DNA of 64,000 nucleotides from Granulicella sp. WH15 (lineage in GTDB: Bacteria; Acidobacteriota; Terriglobia; Terriglobales; Acidobacteriaceae): contig NZ_CP042596.1 of the NCBI RefSeq assembly GCF_009914315.1, positions 2,914,001 through 2,978,000 of the forward strand, written 5' to 3'. The notes below the pieces were generated by a model that did no database searches, was not told where the DNA came from, and saw nothing but the letters and a program-made list of their open reading frames with translations. This document shows, piece by piece, positions 17,724-26,033 of the stretch. Within the stretch, counting starts at the first letter, position 1. Every line of letters begins with the position of its first letter. The position numbers and the translations under genes are program-made.

Positions 17724-18212
17724 CTGAAGCCCGCGCTGACACCGCTCCAGCTCACCCACATCTCCCTGCTGGCCCTGCTTCTCTACACCCTCTGGCTTCC
17801 ATTCCTCCTCTTCAGCGGGCATCGTCTCCCCCGCTATTCCATGCTCCTCCTGCTTCTTCCCCTCCTTCTCATACTCTCGCTCGAGATATGGTGCGAGTCG
17901 AGTCTCAGGAAGGGCCTGCGAGATGACCGGTGGCCGCACGCCCAGGTCGAAGCTGCACGCGCATGGGTAGCACTGCCCTTCTATGACTGGATCATCCGCC
18001 TGGGAGTGGCTTTCTGCGTTGTTCTCTTTCTGTTCTCCGTGCGCAGCGGGCATATATCCGGCGCAATCTCGATGCTCTACTTCCCCCTCATCGCCGCGAC
18101 CAACCTGAAGAGGATCTTTCACCCACCCACCACCGGGCCGCGTATCGACTGGCGTCAGAGCGCCCCTATCTCCTCTGAGCACTGGGGAGAGCCTCCCCAA
18201 ACCCACAGCTAA
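17724..18212 (+). CDS. Hypothetical membrane protein, probable CTG start
   Basis: Starting at CTG 17724 the product is 162 aa, with hydrophobic segments near residues 12-32, 38-55 and two more near 95-130, and a hydrophilic tail. The first standard start (ATG 17841) would cut the first helix, has no ribosome-binding site, and leaves the strong GGAGG unused. I recognise no family. It ends tail-to-tail with hpnE: the two stop codons share the bases CTAA at 18209-18212. It is probably the last gene of the hpnJ-side group. Confidence 0.65.
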   Translation: MKPALTPLQLTHISLLALLLYTLWLPFLLFSGHRLPRYSMLLLLLPLLLILSLEIWCESSLRKGLRDDRWPHAQVEAARAWVALPFYDWIIRLGVAFCVVLFLFSVRSGHISGAISMLYFPLIAATNLKRIFHPPTTGPRIDWRQSAPISSEHWGEPPQTHS

Positions 18213-19615
18213 CGCCTGTCGCCGACCGACAACGGCGGCACCTGCGTACTCAGCCACCGCATCAACCCCGCGGCAGGCACTTCCGGCGACATAAACCGCA
18301 GCCGATCCCCCCGCACCGCACCCGCCGCCAGCCGCCCGCTCCGCACCGCACCCTCCATCGTCGAGGGCCACTCCGTGGCAGTCCAGTCCCCAGCCACATA
18401 CAGCCCCGGCCACCGCGTAGCCTGCACCGGACGATGCCGGTCCAGCCCCGGCGTTACCGAGAAGGTCGCCCGCGCCTCCTTCAGTACGCTGCTCTTCAGC
18501 AGCTTGGCCTCGCGCACCTTGGGGAAGAACATCTCCAGCTCCCGCAGCGCGGAGGCCAGAATCTCCTGTCGCCCCATCTCCAGCTCAGCCCACGACGCGC
18601 TGATGACCAGCTCCAGATAGCATCCCCTGTCTTTGCTCCAGCCGCGAATCCGCGACTTCGCAAAGACCCACTGGATCCGCGTATCCAGCAGCACCGCGTG
18701 GTCCATGCCGGTCACATCGCGGTCGTACCAGAGATGAACCGTCGTAATAGGAGCCGACATAAACGGCGACTCCTCCGGCTCCTTACCCTCCAGCCCAGCC
18801 AGCAGCTTAGACGTCTGCCGAAAGTCGAACGCCAGCACCACCGCAGGCGCAACCAGCGTCTCGCCGCCCGTGCTCACGGCCCAACTACCATCGGCTCTCT
18901 GCTCCAGCCCCTCCAGCCCGCTCTTGCGCTCGACGCGAACCCCATACCGCTCCGCCAACTCGGCTACCGGAGCAAAAAACTCCGTCAGCGGAGCCGCCGG
19001 AATCCCCAGTCGCCCCCCCTCGGGCGAGCGCAGAAACGTCTCGTGGAAGACCTTGCCCGCATACTTGGTCGAGCAGCGCTCAAATGTATCATTCAATGCA
19101 CCCCACACCACCGGCTCCCAGAAGTGCCGCACGGCGCGGTCGGTCTGCTTCGTCCGCTTGATCCACGCGGCAAAGCTCTCCGCGTCGTCGCCCGGATAGC
19201 CGCGCAGAAACTGCATCAGCCCCATAGCGATGCGGACCTTGTCCTTGACCGAGAGCATCGGCGCACGCAGAAAGCTCATCGTCTGGTGCGAAGGCGCGGG
19301 CAGCAGCCCAGGTTTCATCGGGCTACGATTGCCGTTCGGCTCCAGAAACATCAGCTCGTCGTACCAGCGAACCTTATCCGCCGTCCCCGCCTGCCCGCAC
19401 AGGTCCAGCAGATTGGTGCAGCACCCCAGCACCACATGCTGCGAGTCCACCGTCTCGGCCAGCGCGGGATGATGATACGAGTAAGCTCGCCCACCCACTT
19501 CAGGCCGACGCTCAAGCAGCGTCACCTGCGCCCCGTCCTTGGCCAGCGCCACCGCCGCCGCCAACCCGGCCAGACCGGCCCCGGCAATCACCACGTCCTG
19601 CATCCGCTCGCTCAC
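18209..19615 (-). CDS. hpnE: Hydroxysqualene dehydroxylase HpnE
   Basis: HpnE is a FAD-dependent amine-oxidase-fold enzyme that reduces hydroxysqualene to squalene, the last step of the HpnCDE route. The 468-aa protein opens with the dinucleotide motif 'VIAGAGLAGLAAAVALAKDG' and 'LLERRPEVGGRAYSY', and ends with 'GLYVAGDWTATEWPSTMEGAVRSG', the FAD-binding C-terminal motif. Its ATG overlaps the hpnD stop by 4 nt. The frame's last codon interlocks with the convergent gene. It is the terminal gene of the adh-hpnC-hpnD-hpnE operon. Confidence 0.93.
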   Translation of the reverse strand: MSERMQDVVIAGAGLAGLAAAVALAKDGAQVTLLERRPEVGGRAYSYHHPALAETVDSQHVVLGCCTNLLDLCGQAGTADKVRWYDELMFLEPNGNRSPMKPGLLPAPSHQTMSFLRAPMLSVKDKVRIAMGLMQFLRGYPGDDAESFAAWIKRTKQTDRAVRHFWEPVVWGALNDTFERCSTKYAGKVFHETFLRSPEGGRLGIPAAPLTEFFAPVAELAERYGVRVERKSGLEGLEQRADGSWAVSTGGETLVAPAVVLAFDFRQTSKLLAGLEGKEPEESPFMSAPITTVHLWYDRDVTGMDHAVLLDTRIQWVFAKSRIRGWSKDRGCYLELVISASWAELEMGRQEILASALRELEMFFPKVREAKLLKSSVLKEARATFSVTPGLDRHRPVQATRWPGLYVAGDWTATEWPSTMEGAVRSGRLAAGAVRGDRLRFMSPEVPAAGLMRWLSTQVPPLSVGDRR

Positions 19616-20538
19616 CGGCGCAGCACCGACTTAGCCGCACCCTGCGCCAGAATCCACAGCTTCCCCGGCGTCGACACGCGCGCCCGCTTGCTGAAGACAT
19701 CTCCGTGCGCATGCTCGATCTTGTGCAGCAGCTCGCTGTAGATCCGCACCAGCACCCACAGCGCCGGACGGCTGTCACGGTCGATCAGAGGCAGCAGCTT
19801 ATCCGCCGCCGCGTAGTACTCCCACGCCTGCACCGAGAGCGCGTCGATCATCGCCCGGTCGTTCGTGCGCAGTGGCGCGCCGCCCGCCAGAGCACGTATC
19901 TCCGCGCTCGTAATCCCAAACTCTTCGAGCAGTTGCTGTGGCAGGTAGATCCGCCCGCGCTCGGCATCTTCCTTGATGTCGCGCAGGATATTCGTGAGCT
20001 GAAACGCGATCCCCGTCTTCTCCGCCAGTAACTCCGCCGCCGGATCGCTGTAGCCGAAGATCCGGATGCAGACGAGTCCGACGACAGACGCCACCAGATA
20101 GCAGTAGCGGTAAAGATCCTCAAAGCTGCGATACCCCATCGTGCCGTCGGCAAGCTGCACCGCATGGCCATCGCGCGGCTCGGCCGAGACCGGCTCAAGG
20201 TCCATGCTGGTTCCCTGTACCAGCTCTTCAAGTAACTGATCCGGTATCTTGAAGCGTTGCTGTACATCGGCCACGGCGATGAAGACGGGGTTATCCGTAG
20301 GCGCTCCCGCCCGCGCCAGCCGCCACTCCGCGAGCCACGCGGCCATCGTCTCGCGCCGCTGCTCTACGGTCTGCGACTCGTCATCCGCGATATCGTCCGC
20401 GCGCCGCATGAACGCGTAGACCGCGCACATGGCGTTGCGTTTATGCTCCGGCAGCACCCTAAAGGAGTAGTAAAAGTTCTTGGCCTCGCGCCTGGCGATC
20501 TCGCTGCAGACCGCGTACGCTTCTGTAAGCCCGCTCAA
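19612..20538 (-). CDS. hpnD: Presqualene diphosphate synthase HpnD
   Basis: HpnD condenses two farnesyl diphosphates to presqualene diphosphate. The 308-aa squalene/phytoene-synthase-fold protein has both Asp-rich motifs: 'RRADDIADDE' near residue 46 and 'NILRDIKEDAERGRIYLP' near 184. 'YCYLVASVVGLVCIRIFGY' lies between them, as is typical for HpnD. The C-terminal ~40 residues vary. It overlaps hpnC upstream and hpnE downstream by 4 nt each. The distinction from HpnC rests on these motif variants and on gene order. Confidence 0.93.
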   Translation of the reverse strand: MSGLTEAYAVCSEIARREAKNFYYSFRVLPEHKRNAMCAVYAFMRRADDIADDESQTVEQRRETMAAWLAEWRLARAGAPTDNPVFIAVADVQQRFKIPDQLLEELVQGTSMDLEPVSAEPRDGHAVQLADGTMGYRSFEDLYRYCYLVASVVGLVCIRIFGYSDPAAELLAEKTGIAFQLTNILRDIKEDAERGRIYLPQQLLEEFGITSAEIRALAGGAPLRTNDRAMIDALSVQAWEYYAAADKLLPLIDRDSRPALWVLVRIYSELLHKIEHAHGDVFSKRARVSTPGKLWILAQGAAKSVLRR

Positions 20539-21494
20539 GGTCGCGCCTCCGGCTTATCGCTGCTAAAAAGGCCGCCAAGCTTGCCCACCAGCGCGCCGCC
20601 AAGCAGTTGCATCTTCGTTGTCTTCGAGACCGAAGGCCGCGCCCGCAGCACGTCATATCCCTGCGCCACGATGCCGTCAATAGCCGCCTCACCGCCCTTG
20701 CGGAAGAGGTCCAGCGTCACGGTCAGCTCGCGGTCCACTGTGCCGCTGATTGCGCCGCCCTCGAGCAGCATCGTGCGCGCGTAGTCAGTCAGGAAGACCA
20801 TCATCTGCTTGAAGCCCGGAGTAAACACCCGCCCCGCGATGTGCTCGTCAGTCACGCCGAACCGCTGCATGGCATCGGCGGGCAGATACCGCCGCCCGCG
20901 CTCCCAGTCCTCCACCACGTCCTGCCAGAAGTTCACCAGTTGCAGCGCCGTGCACACCTTATCCGAGAGCAGCCCGCGCTCCTCGTCCCGATACCCCGAC
21001 ACCCACAGCACCAGCCGCCCCACTGGGTTCGCCGAGTAGCGCGAATACCCGATCAACTGCTCCAGCGACTCATACCGCGTCACCGTCTGGTCCATCTGAA
21101 ACGCATGAATCAAATCGCTGAAGAGCTGGCGCGGCACGCCCGTCTCGGCGATCGTCTGCTGCAACGCCACGAACACCGGATGCCGCGAGCGCGCAGGCTC
21201 GTCGTAGCACTCGTCCAGCATCCCCTGCCACGTCGTCAGCAGGTTAGCCGCCAGCACCGGGTCGGCGACCTCATCGCCCAGGTCGTCCGCCACGCGGCTG
21301 AAGGCATAGATGCTCTGAAAGTAGGGACGCACGCGCTTCGGCAAAAACCACGTCGCCACATGGAAGTTCTCATAGTGCGTCGTGGCCAGCGTCTTGCACC
21401 ACTGCTGCGCCTCGACCAGCGAGGGCCGCACCGCCGGAGTCAGATACTCGGCAGGACCGCCCGCAAGATCGTCCCGCAGCAGCTCGAAACTCAC
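20535..21494 (-). CDS. hpnC: Hydroxysqualene synthase HpnC
   Basis: HpnC converts presqualene diphosphate to hydroxysqualene. The 319-aa protein carries 'THYENFHVATWFLPKRVRPY' near residue 40, the first Asp motif 'RVADDLGDEV', 'YSANPVGRLVLWVSGY', and the second motif 'NFWQDVVEDWERGRRYLP'. The HYENF signature separates HpnC from HpnD. It overlaps both adh and hpnD by 4 nt. Together with HpnD and HpnE it completes the bacterial three-enzyme squalene route. Confidence 0.93.
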   Translation of the reverse strand: MSFELLRDDLAGGPAEYLTPAVRPSLVEAQQWCKTLATTHYENFHVATWFLPKRVRPYFQSIYAFSRVADDLGDEVADPVLAANLLTTWQGMLDECYDEPARSRHPVFVALQQTIAETGVPRQLFSDLIHAFQMDQTVTRYESLEQLIGYSRYSANPVGRLVLWVSGYRDEERGLLSDKVCTALQLVNFWQDVVEDWERGRRYLPADAMQRFGVTDEHIAGRVFTPGFKQMMVFLTDYARTMLLEGGAISGTVDRELTVTLDLFRKGGEAAIDGIVAQGYDVLRARPSVSKTTKMQLLGGALVGKLGGLFSSDKPEARP

Positions 21495-22573
21495 TGAGTG
21501 CCTCCCGTGGAAGCGGGAAAGATCGCCGTCTTGATGTCCTTCAGCCCGCCGGGATTCGACCGAGTCATCATCCGCTGGAAGACCTCCGGCACCTCGTCCA
21601 GCACAGCCGTGCTCGTAATGAACTCCGCCGCCTTGAACCGACCGCCGGTAATCAGCTCAAAGGCCGTCCGGCTCGTCGAGGGCGTGTGGTGGAAGCTGGC
21701 CTTCAACGTGATATCTCCGTAGTGCAGCCGGTTGGTGTCGAGCGCGACCACCGTCCCGCTCGGCGGCCCGCCGAAGAAGTTCACCACGCCCCCCTTGCGA
21801 ACCATACCCACGGCCCACTCCCACGTCATCGGGGTGGCCACGGCCTCGATCACCACATCCGCGCCGCGCCCCGCCGGGGTCAGCGCCCGCGTGGCCGCTA
21901 CCACATCCATACCGTCTTCGATCTTCAGCACCTGCCGCGCCCCCAGCAACTTCGCGGTCTCCACCTGATCCTCGCGCTTCACCACCGCGATCACGTCCAC
22001 CCCAGCCAGGCTGGCCGCGTGCAGGAACATCAGCCCAATCGGCCCCGCGCCGATGACGACCATGCTGTCGCCCGCCCTGGCCGCGCTCTCCTCCATCCCC
22101 CGGATCACGCAGGCCAGCGGCTCGGTCAGCGCGGCGTGCTCAAACGAGACTCCATCCGGAACCGGCAGCGTATTCTTCTCGACGATCCGCGCCGGAATCT
22201 TCATATACTCGGCGTAAGCGCCATTGTTGAACAGCAAATCTTCACAAAGATTCTGCTGGCCATGCTGGCAGAAGTAGCAAACATCGCAGGGAGCCGAGTT
22301 CAGCGGCACCACCCGGTCGCCGACCTTGAACTTCGTCACTCCCTCGCCAATCTCGACCACGGTCCCGGCCAGCTCGTGCCCAAACGGGATCGGCGGCTTC
22401 AGCATCATGGCGTGGTATCCGCGCCGGTAGACCTTCAGGTCGGTCCCACACGTCAACGCCGCGCCCACGCGTAGCACAATCTCCCCCGGACCGGCTGCGG
22501 GCACGGCCACACGCTCCAGCCGCAGGTCCTCCTTGCCGTACAGGACTACAGCTTCCATCGTCGAGTCGCTCAT
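21491..22573 (-). CDS. Zinc-dependent alcohol dehydrogenase in the hopanoid operon
   Basis: The 360-aa medium-chain dehydrogenase has catalytic-zinc ligands in 'CGTDLK' and 'GHELAGTV', and the four-cysteine structural zinc loop 'CDVCYFCQHGQQNLC' near residues 95-110. The nucleotide-binding motif 'VVIGAGPIGLMFLHAA' is near 172. It is the first gene of a four-gene operon with hpnC, hpnD and hpnE, each joined by 4-nt overlaps, so its activity is probably tied to squalene or hopanoid metabolism. Its substrate is unknown; sorbitol- or threonine-dehydrogenase-like relatives exist. GAGAGG precedes the ATG. Confidence 0.9.
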   Translation of the reverse strand: MSDSTMEAVVLYGKEDLRLERVAVPAAGPGEIVLRVGAALTCGTDLKVYRRGYHAMMLKPPIPFGHELAGTVVEIGEGVTKFKVGDRVVPLNSAPCDVCYFCQHGQQNLCEDLLFNNGAYAEYMKIPARIVEKNTLPVPDGVSFEHAALTEPLACVIRGMEESAARAGDSMVVIGAGPIGLMFLHAASLAGVDVIAVVKREDQVETAKLLGARQVLKIEDGMDVVAATRALTPAGRGADVVIEAVATPMTWEWAVGMVRKGGVVNFFGGPPSGTVVALDTNRLHYGDITLKASFHHTPSTSRTAFELITGGRFKAAEFITSTAVLDEVPEVFQRMMTRSNPGGLKDIKTAIFPASTGGTQ

Positions 22574-22675
22574 CCTCTCTATTTTCTCATCTCCTTCGCC
22601 CCTTCGTCCGGCCTCGAAGATTCCCGACCCCGAACTCTACCCTCCCCGCATCTGATACTCTGAGCCAGAGAAGCC

Positions 22676-23455
22676 ATGCCCTTCGTTTCGCCAGAAGTCT
22701 TCGCTAAGGAAAGAATCGGCGCTATCCAGGAGTACTCGCTACTGGCGGGTCGGGCGATGGGCAACATCTTCTCGCGCCCGCGCTACTGGGCAGACGTCTA
22801 CACCCAGATGGACTCGATCGGCGTCGGCTCCATGCCCATCGTCGTGCTCACCGGCTTCTTCACCGGCTGCGTGCTGGCGCTGCAATCGGCCACGTCACTC
22901 CAGGAGTTCGGAGCGGTCAACATGACCGGCTCGCTGGTCGCCCTCTCGATGGTCAAAGAGCTGGGCCCCGTATTGACCGGCCTGATGGTCTCCGGCCGCA
23001 ACGCCTCCGGCATGGCCTCCGAGCTGGGCTCCATGAAGGTGACCGAGCAGATCGACGCCATGCGCGCCCTCGGCACCGACCCCGTGCGCAAGCTGGTGAC
23101 GCCGCGGGTTATCGCCACCATCTTTATGCTCTTCTTCCTCACCATCGTCTCGGACGCGGTGGGCATCGCGGGCGGCGCGCTGGTCAGCATCTCCATGCTC
23201 GGCCTCAACTTCAACTCCTACTTCCACTCCTCCTACCGCTCGCTGGTCTACGGCGATGTCGTCCAGGGCCTCACCAAGCCGCTCTTCTCCGGCTTCATCA
23301 TTGCCACGGTCGGCTGCTACTTCGGCCTCAACACCAAGGGCGGCACGCAGGGCGTCGGCCGCGCCACCACCCAGGCCGTCGTCTTCTCCTCCGTCTTCAT
23401 CATCATCATGGACTTCATCGTCAGCCGCGTCATGATCGGGATCTTCGGGCGATGA
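22676..23455 (+). CDS. mlaE: MlaE-family lipid ABC transporter permease
   Basis: The 259-aa inner-membrane protein has the MlaE layout of about five helices and the characteristic 'GALVSISMLGLNF' and 'VTEQIDAMRALGTDPVRKLVTPRV' cytoplasmic segment near residues 120-145. In E. coli MlaE is the permease of the MlaFEDB complex, which moves phospholipids between the membranes. Its stop overlaps the mlaF ATG. No MCE-domain gene (mlaD) follows, unlike typical operons. It is divergent from the hopanoid operon with ~100 bp between the starts. Confidence 0.92.
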   Translation: MPFVSPEVFAKERIGAIQEYSLLAGRAMGNIFSRPRYWADVYTQMDSIGVGSMPIVVLTGFFTGCVLALQSATSLQEFGAVNMTGSLVALSMVKELGPVLTGLMVSGRNASGMASELGSMKVTEQIDAMRALGTDPVRKLVTPRVIATIFMLFFLTIVSDAVGIAGGALVSISMLGLNFNSYFHSSYRSLVYGDVVQGLTKPLFSGFIIATVGCYFGLNTKGGTQGVGRATTQAVVFSSVFIIIMDFIVSRVMIGIFGR

Positions 23456-24285
23456 GCACCGCCGACGCGACGCTCCCCAGCCCGCCCCCGCAAGACGAAG
23501 GCCCGGTTGTCGTCTTCGACAATGTCTCCATCAAGTTCGAGGACAAGCCCGTCCTCCAGAACATCTCTTTCTCAGTCAACCGCGGCCAGACACTTATCCT
23601 GCTCGGCCCCGCGGGCACCGGCAAGTCCGTGCTGCTCAAGCTGGCCAACGGCCTGCTCAAGCCGGACTCCGGCACCATCACTGTCTTCGGCCAGGACGTC
23701 ACCCGTATGCGCGAGACCGACCTCTTCAAGCTGCGCGCCCGCATCGGCATGGTCTTCCAGGAGTCGGCCCTCTTCGACTCGCTCTCGGTCGAGGACAACG
23801 TGGCCTACCGCCTGCACGAGGAGGGGATGGCCCCGGACAAGGCCCATGCCCTGGTCGTCGAGGTGCTCGACTTCGTGGAGTTGGGCCAAGCCATCGCCAA
23901 GTTCCCTTCGGAGCTGTCGGGCGGAATGCGCCGCCGCGTCTCCATCGCGCGCTCCATCATCTCCAAGCCCGACCTGATCCTCTACGACTCCCCCACCGGC
24001 GGCCTCGACCCCATCACCTCGACCACCATCGTGGACCTCATCATCAAGCAGCGCGACGTCACCCGCACCACATCGCTGCTGGTGACGCACCGTCTTCAGG
24101 ACGCCTTCACCCTGGCCACCCACCGCTTCAACTCCGCTACGGGCCAGGTCGAGCCGATCCCCAACGGCGGCATCGACGACAGCACCCAGTTCCTCGTGCT
24201 CAACGAGGGAGCCATCGTCTTCCACGGCTCCACGCTGGAGCTGGTCGAGTCCGAAGATCCGTGGATCAAGGAGTACCTCTCCTAA
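23452..24285 (+). CDS. mlaF: MlaF-type ABC transporter ATP-binding protein
   Basis: The 277-aa ATPase has Walker A 'GPAGTGKS' near residue 53, Q-loop 'MVFQESALFDSLSV', signature 'LSGGMRRRVSIARS', and Walker B 'LILYDSPTGGLDP' followed by the H-loop 'VTHRL'. The glycine in TGGLDP (instead of TAGLDP) is a small variation. Its start overlaps mlaE (ATGA). Its TAA stop shares bases with the TAG of the convergent epimerase gene (CTAA at 24282-24285). The C-terminal ~30 residues after the H-loop contain an insertion with Asn/Gly before 'GAIVFHG'. Confidence 0.92.
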   Translation: MSTADATLPSPPPQDEGPVVVFDNVSIKFEDKPVLQNISFSVNRGQTLILLGPAGTGKSVLLKLANGLLKPDSGTITVFGQDVTRMRETDLFKLRARIGMVFQESALFDSLSVEDNVAYRLHEEGMAPDKAHALVVEVLDFVELGQAIAKFPSELSGGMRRRVSIARSIISKPDLILYDSPTGGLDPITSTTIVDLIIKQRDVTRTTSLLVTHRLQDAFTLATHRFNSATGQVEPIPNGGIDDSTQFLVLNEGAIVFHGSTLELVESEDPWIKEYLS

Positions 24286-25250
24286 GCTTTTGCCGTCCGA
24301 TACCGCCCCACCAGCTCCCGAGCCGCTTCATCCCACGTCGGGTAATCGAACCGAAACCCATGCCGCAGCAACACGGTCGGCACCGCCCGCCGACTCTTCA
24401 ACACCAGCTCCGATTCGGTCCTCATCAGAAACGTCCCAACCGCCAGAATCGGCCCCGGCGCGGGCAGCCCAAAGGGAATCCCCCAAGCCTGCCGCAGCCC
24501 TCGCATGAAATCGCGGTTCAAGAGCGGATTCGGCGCGGTGAAATTAACCGCCCCGGATATCTCCTCCCGAGCCAGCAAAAAATCAATCGCCCGGCAATAA
24601 TCCAGCTCGTGCATCCACGAGACGTACTGATCCCCACCGCCCTGCTGCCCACCCAGCCCAAAGCGAACCAGCCGCAACAGAATAGAAAAGATCCCGCCAT
24701 TATCAGGACTCATGGTCATGGAAGTCCGCAGCGCGATCTTACGAGTAGCGGGCGTAGTGGAGGCATAAAAAGCCTCCTCCCACTGCTCGGCAACCGAGAT
24801 GGAGAAGTTCCACGAGTCCGGAACATTCGGCTCCTGACCACCTTTTTCGCCGGTGAACTCATCCTGCGGCCCATCGCCGGGGATGTTGCGGGAGTCGCGG
24901 TAGAAGGTGGAAGTGCTGGCGTTCATCCAGACACGCGGAGGCTGCGCACAGGCTTCAATGGCCTTGCCGACAAGCCTCGTGGGCACTACACGGGAGTCCA
25001 CAATCTCGCGTCGATTAGCCGGAGTATAGCGGCAGTTGACGCTGCGGCCCGAGAGGTGAATGACGGCATCAGCCCCCTCAAGCGTGCTGGTCCAGGCAGG
25101 GTCAAGCGTAAGTCCATCCCAACGCAGCGTGGTCCACGGAGCCGATTTGGGGTTACGAGAGATGACGGTGACCTCATGGCCAGCAGCATAGAGATGACGC
25201 GCGAGAATATGACCAAGTTGACCGGAACCGCCAGGAATGACGATGCGCAT
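24282..25250 (-). CDS. TIGR01777-type NAD-dependent epimerase (SDR fold)
   Basis: The 322-aa protein starts with the SDR Rossmann motif 'IPGGSGQLGHILARHL' and continues with 'GADAVIHLSGRSV' and 'WMNASTSTFYRDS', and a C-terminal domain containing 'KSRRAVPTVLLRHGFRFDYPTWDEAARELV', characteristic of the TIGR01777 (YfcH-like) family. Substrates are not known for this family. No ribosome-binding site precedes the ATG; a TATGAT hexamer lies 6 nt upstream instead. It is convergent and overlapping with mlaF. A family 1 repeat lies just upstream. Confidence 0.88.
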   Translation of the reverse strand: MRIVIPGGSGQLGHILARHLYAAGHEVTVISRNPKSAPWTTLRWDGLTLDPAWTSTLEGADAVIHLSGRSVNCRYTPANRREIVDSRVVPTRLVGKAIEACAQPPRVWMNASTSTFYRDSRNIPGDGPQDEFTGEKGGQEPNVPDSWNFSISVAEQWEEAFYASTTPATRKIALRTSMTMSPDNGGIFSILLRLVRFGLGGQQGGGDQYVSWMHELDYCRAIDFLLAREEISGAVNFTAPNPLLNRDFMRGLRQAWGIPFGLPAPGPILAVGTFLMRTESELVLKSRRAVPTVLLRHGFRFDYPTWDEAARELVGRYRTAKA

Positions 25251-25256
25251 GCGGAG

Positions 25257-25262
25257 ATCATA
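25257..25262 (-). promoter_or_regulatory. Candidate -10 box of the epimerase gene, 6 nt before the ATG
   Basis: On the minus strand TATGAT is followed by 6 nt and the ATG. This is the same layout as miaB and 44784. Confidence 0.4.
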
Positions 25263-25285
25263 CGCCCGCCCGACAGGGCAACAAC

Positions 25286-25345
25286 AAAAGCGCCCTGACG
25301 CCGGGCGGGCGGCACTTCGTGCGGTCTTGGACGCTTCGCGTAAAA
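25286..25345 (+). repeat. Dispersed repeat family 1, copy C
   Basis: Full-length copy with AAAAGCGCCCTGACGCCGGG, GCGGCACTTCGTGCGG and TTGGACGCTTCGCGTAAAAA. It lies between the epimerase gene start and the flavin reductase stop, both on the minus strand. Confidence 0.9.
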
Positions 25346-25346
25346 A

Positions 25347-25985
25347 CTACCGCTTGCCTTTCAACCACTCGCTATAAGGAATCCTCGGCTGCGTCAGAAA
25401 CCCATCCCGCGTCTTCACATAGCTCCCCAGCCCATTCATCCGCCCAATCGCGTGCAGCTCCTCGGCCAACACATACGGACCCGCCGGATCGATAAACCGG
25501 TCCTCGACATACATTGCCACCACGCGCCCCAGGATAATCCGCGACCGCCCAATCTCAATCGTCGAGTGCTCCACGCACTCCAGCGCCGCATGAGCCTGCC
25601 TGATCCTCGGCACCTTCACCACTGCCGAAGCCGCCGTATCCAGCCCCGCCATCTCCAACTCGTCGATCTCCGCAGGAAAGTCCGTGGCGCAGATATTCAT
25701 CTGAGGCAGCAGGTCCTCGGTTACCACGTTCACCACAAACTCGCTCGTCCGCCGGATATTCTGCGCCGTATCCTTGGGCACAAACTCCCCACCCGGACGA
25801 TTCGTCACCCCCAGCCCCACAATCGGCGGATCGGTGCAAAGGTAGTTGTACGCGCTAAAGGGCGCAGCGTTCAGCCCACCGGCCTCGTTCATGCTCGTCA
25901 CCAGCGCAATCGGCCGCGGAGCCACCAGCCCGATCAGCAGGTTGTAGATATTGTGCGTGGGAACCTTATCGACCTCGAAGATCAT
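25347..25985 (-). CDS. Flavin reductase family protein (FMN-binding split barrel)
   Basis: The 212-aa protein matches the flavin-reductase-like split-barrel family: 'LLIGLVAPRPIALVTSMNEAGGLNAAPFSAYNYLCTDPP' in residues ~17-55 is the FMN-binding start, and 'TSEFVVNVVTEDLLPQMN' and 'LECVEHSTIEIGRSRIILGRVV' follow. Such proteins reduce flavins for partner oxygenases or are stand-alone FMN proteins; no partner gene is adjacent. AAGGAGAG lies 5 nt before the ATG. It is transcribed alone, with the ftsB-like gene ending 48 bp upstream. Confidence 0.88.
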   Translation of the reverse strand: MIFEVDKVPTHNIYNLLIGLVAPRPIALVTSMNEAGGLNAAPFSAYNYLCTDPPIVGLGVTNRPGGEFVPKDTAQNIRRTSEFVVNVVTEDLLPQMNICATDFPAEIDELEMAGLDTAASAVVKVPRIRQAHAALECVEHSTIEIGRSRIILGRVVAMYVEDRFIDPAGPYVLAEELHAIGRMNGLGSYVKTRDGFLTQPRIPYSEWLKGKR

Positions 25986-26033
25986 CCGTCTCTCCTTGAA
26001 GCTCTTTCCTTCGAGAGTACCGGAAGCCTCCTC

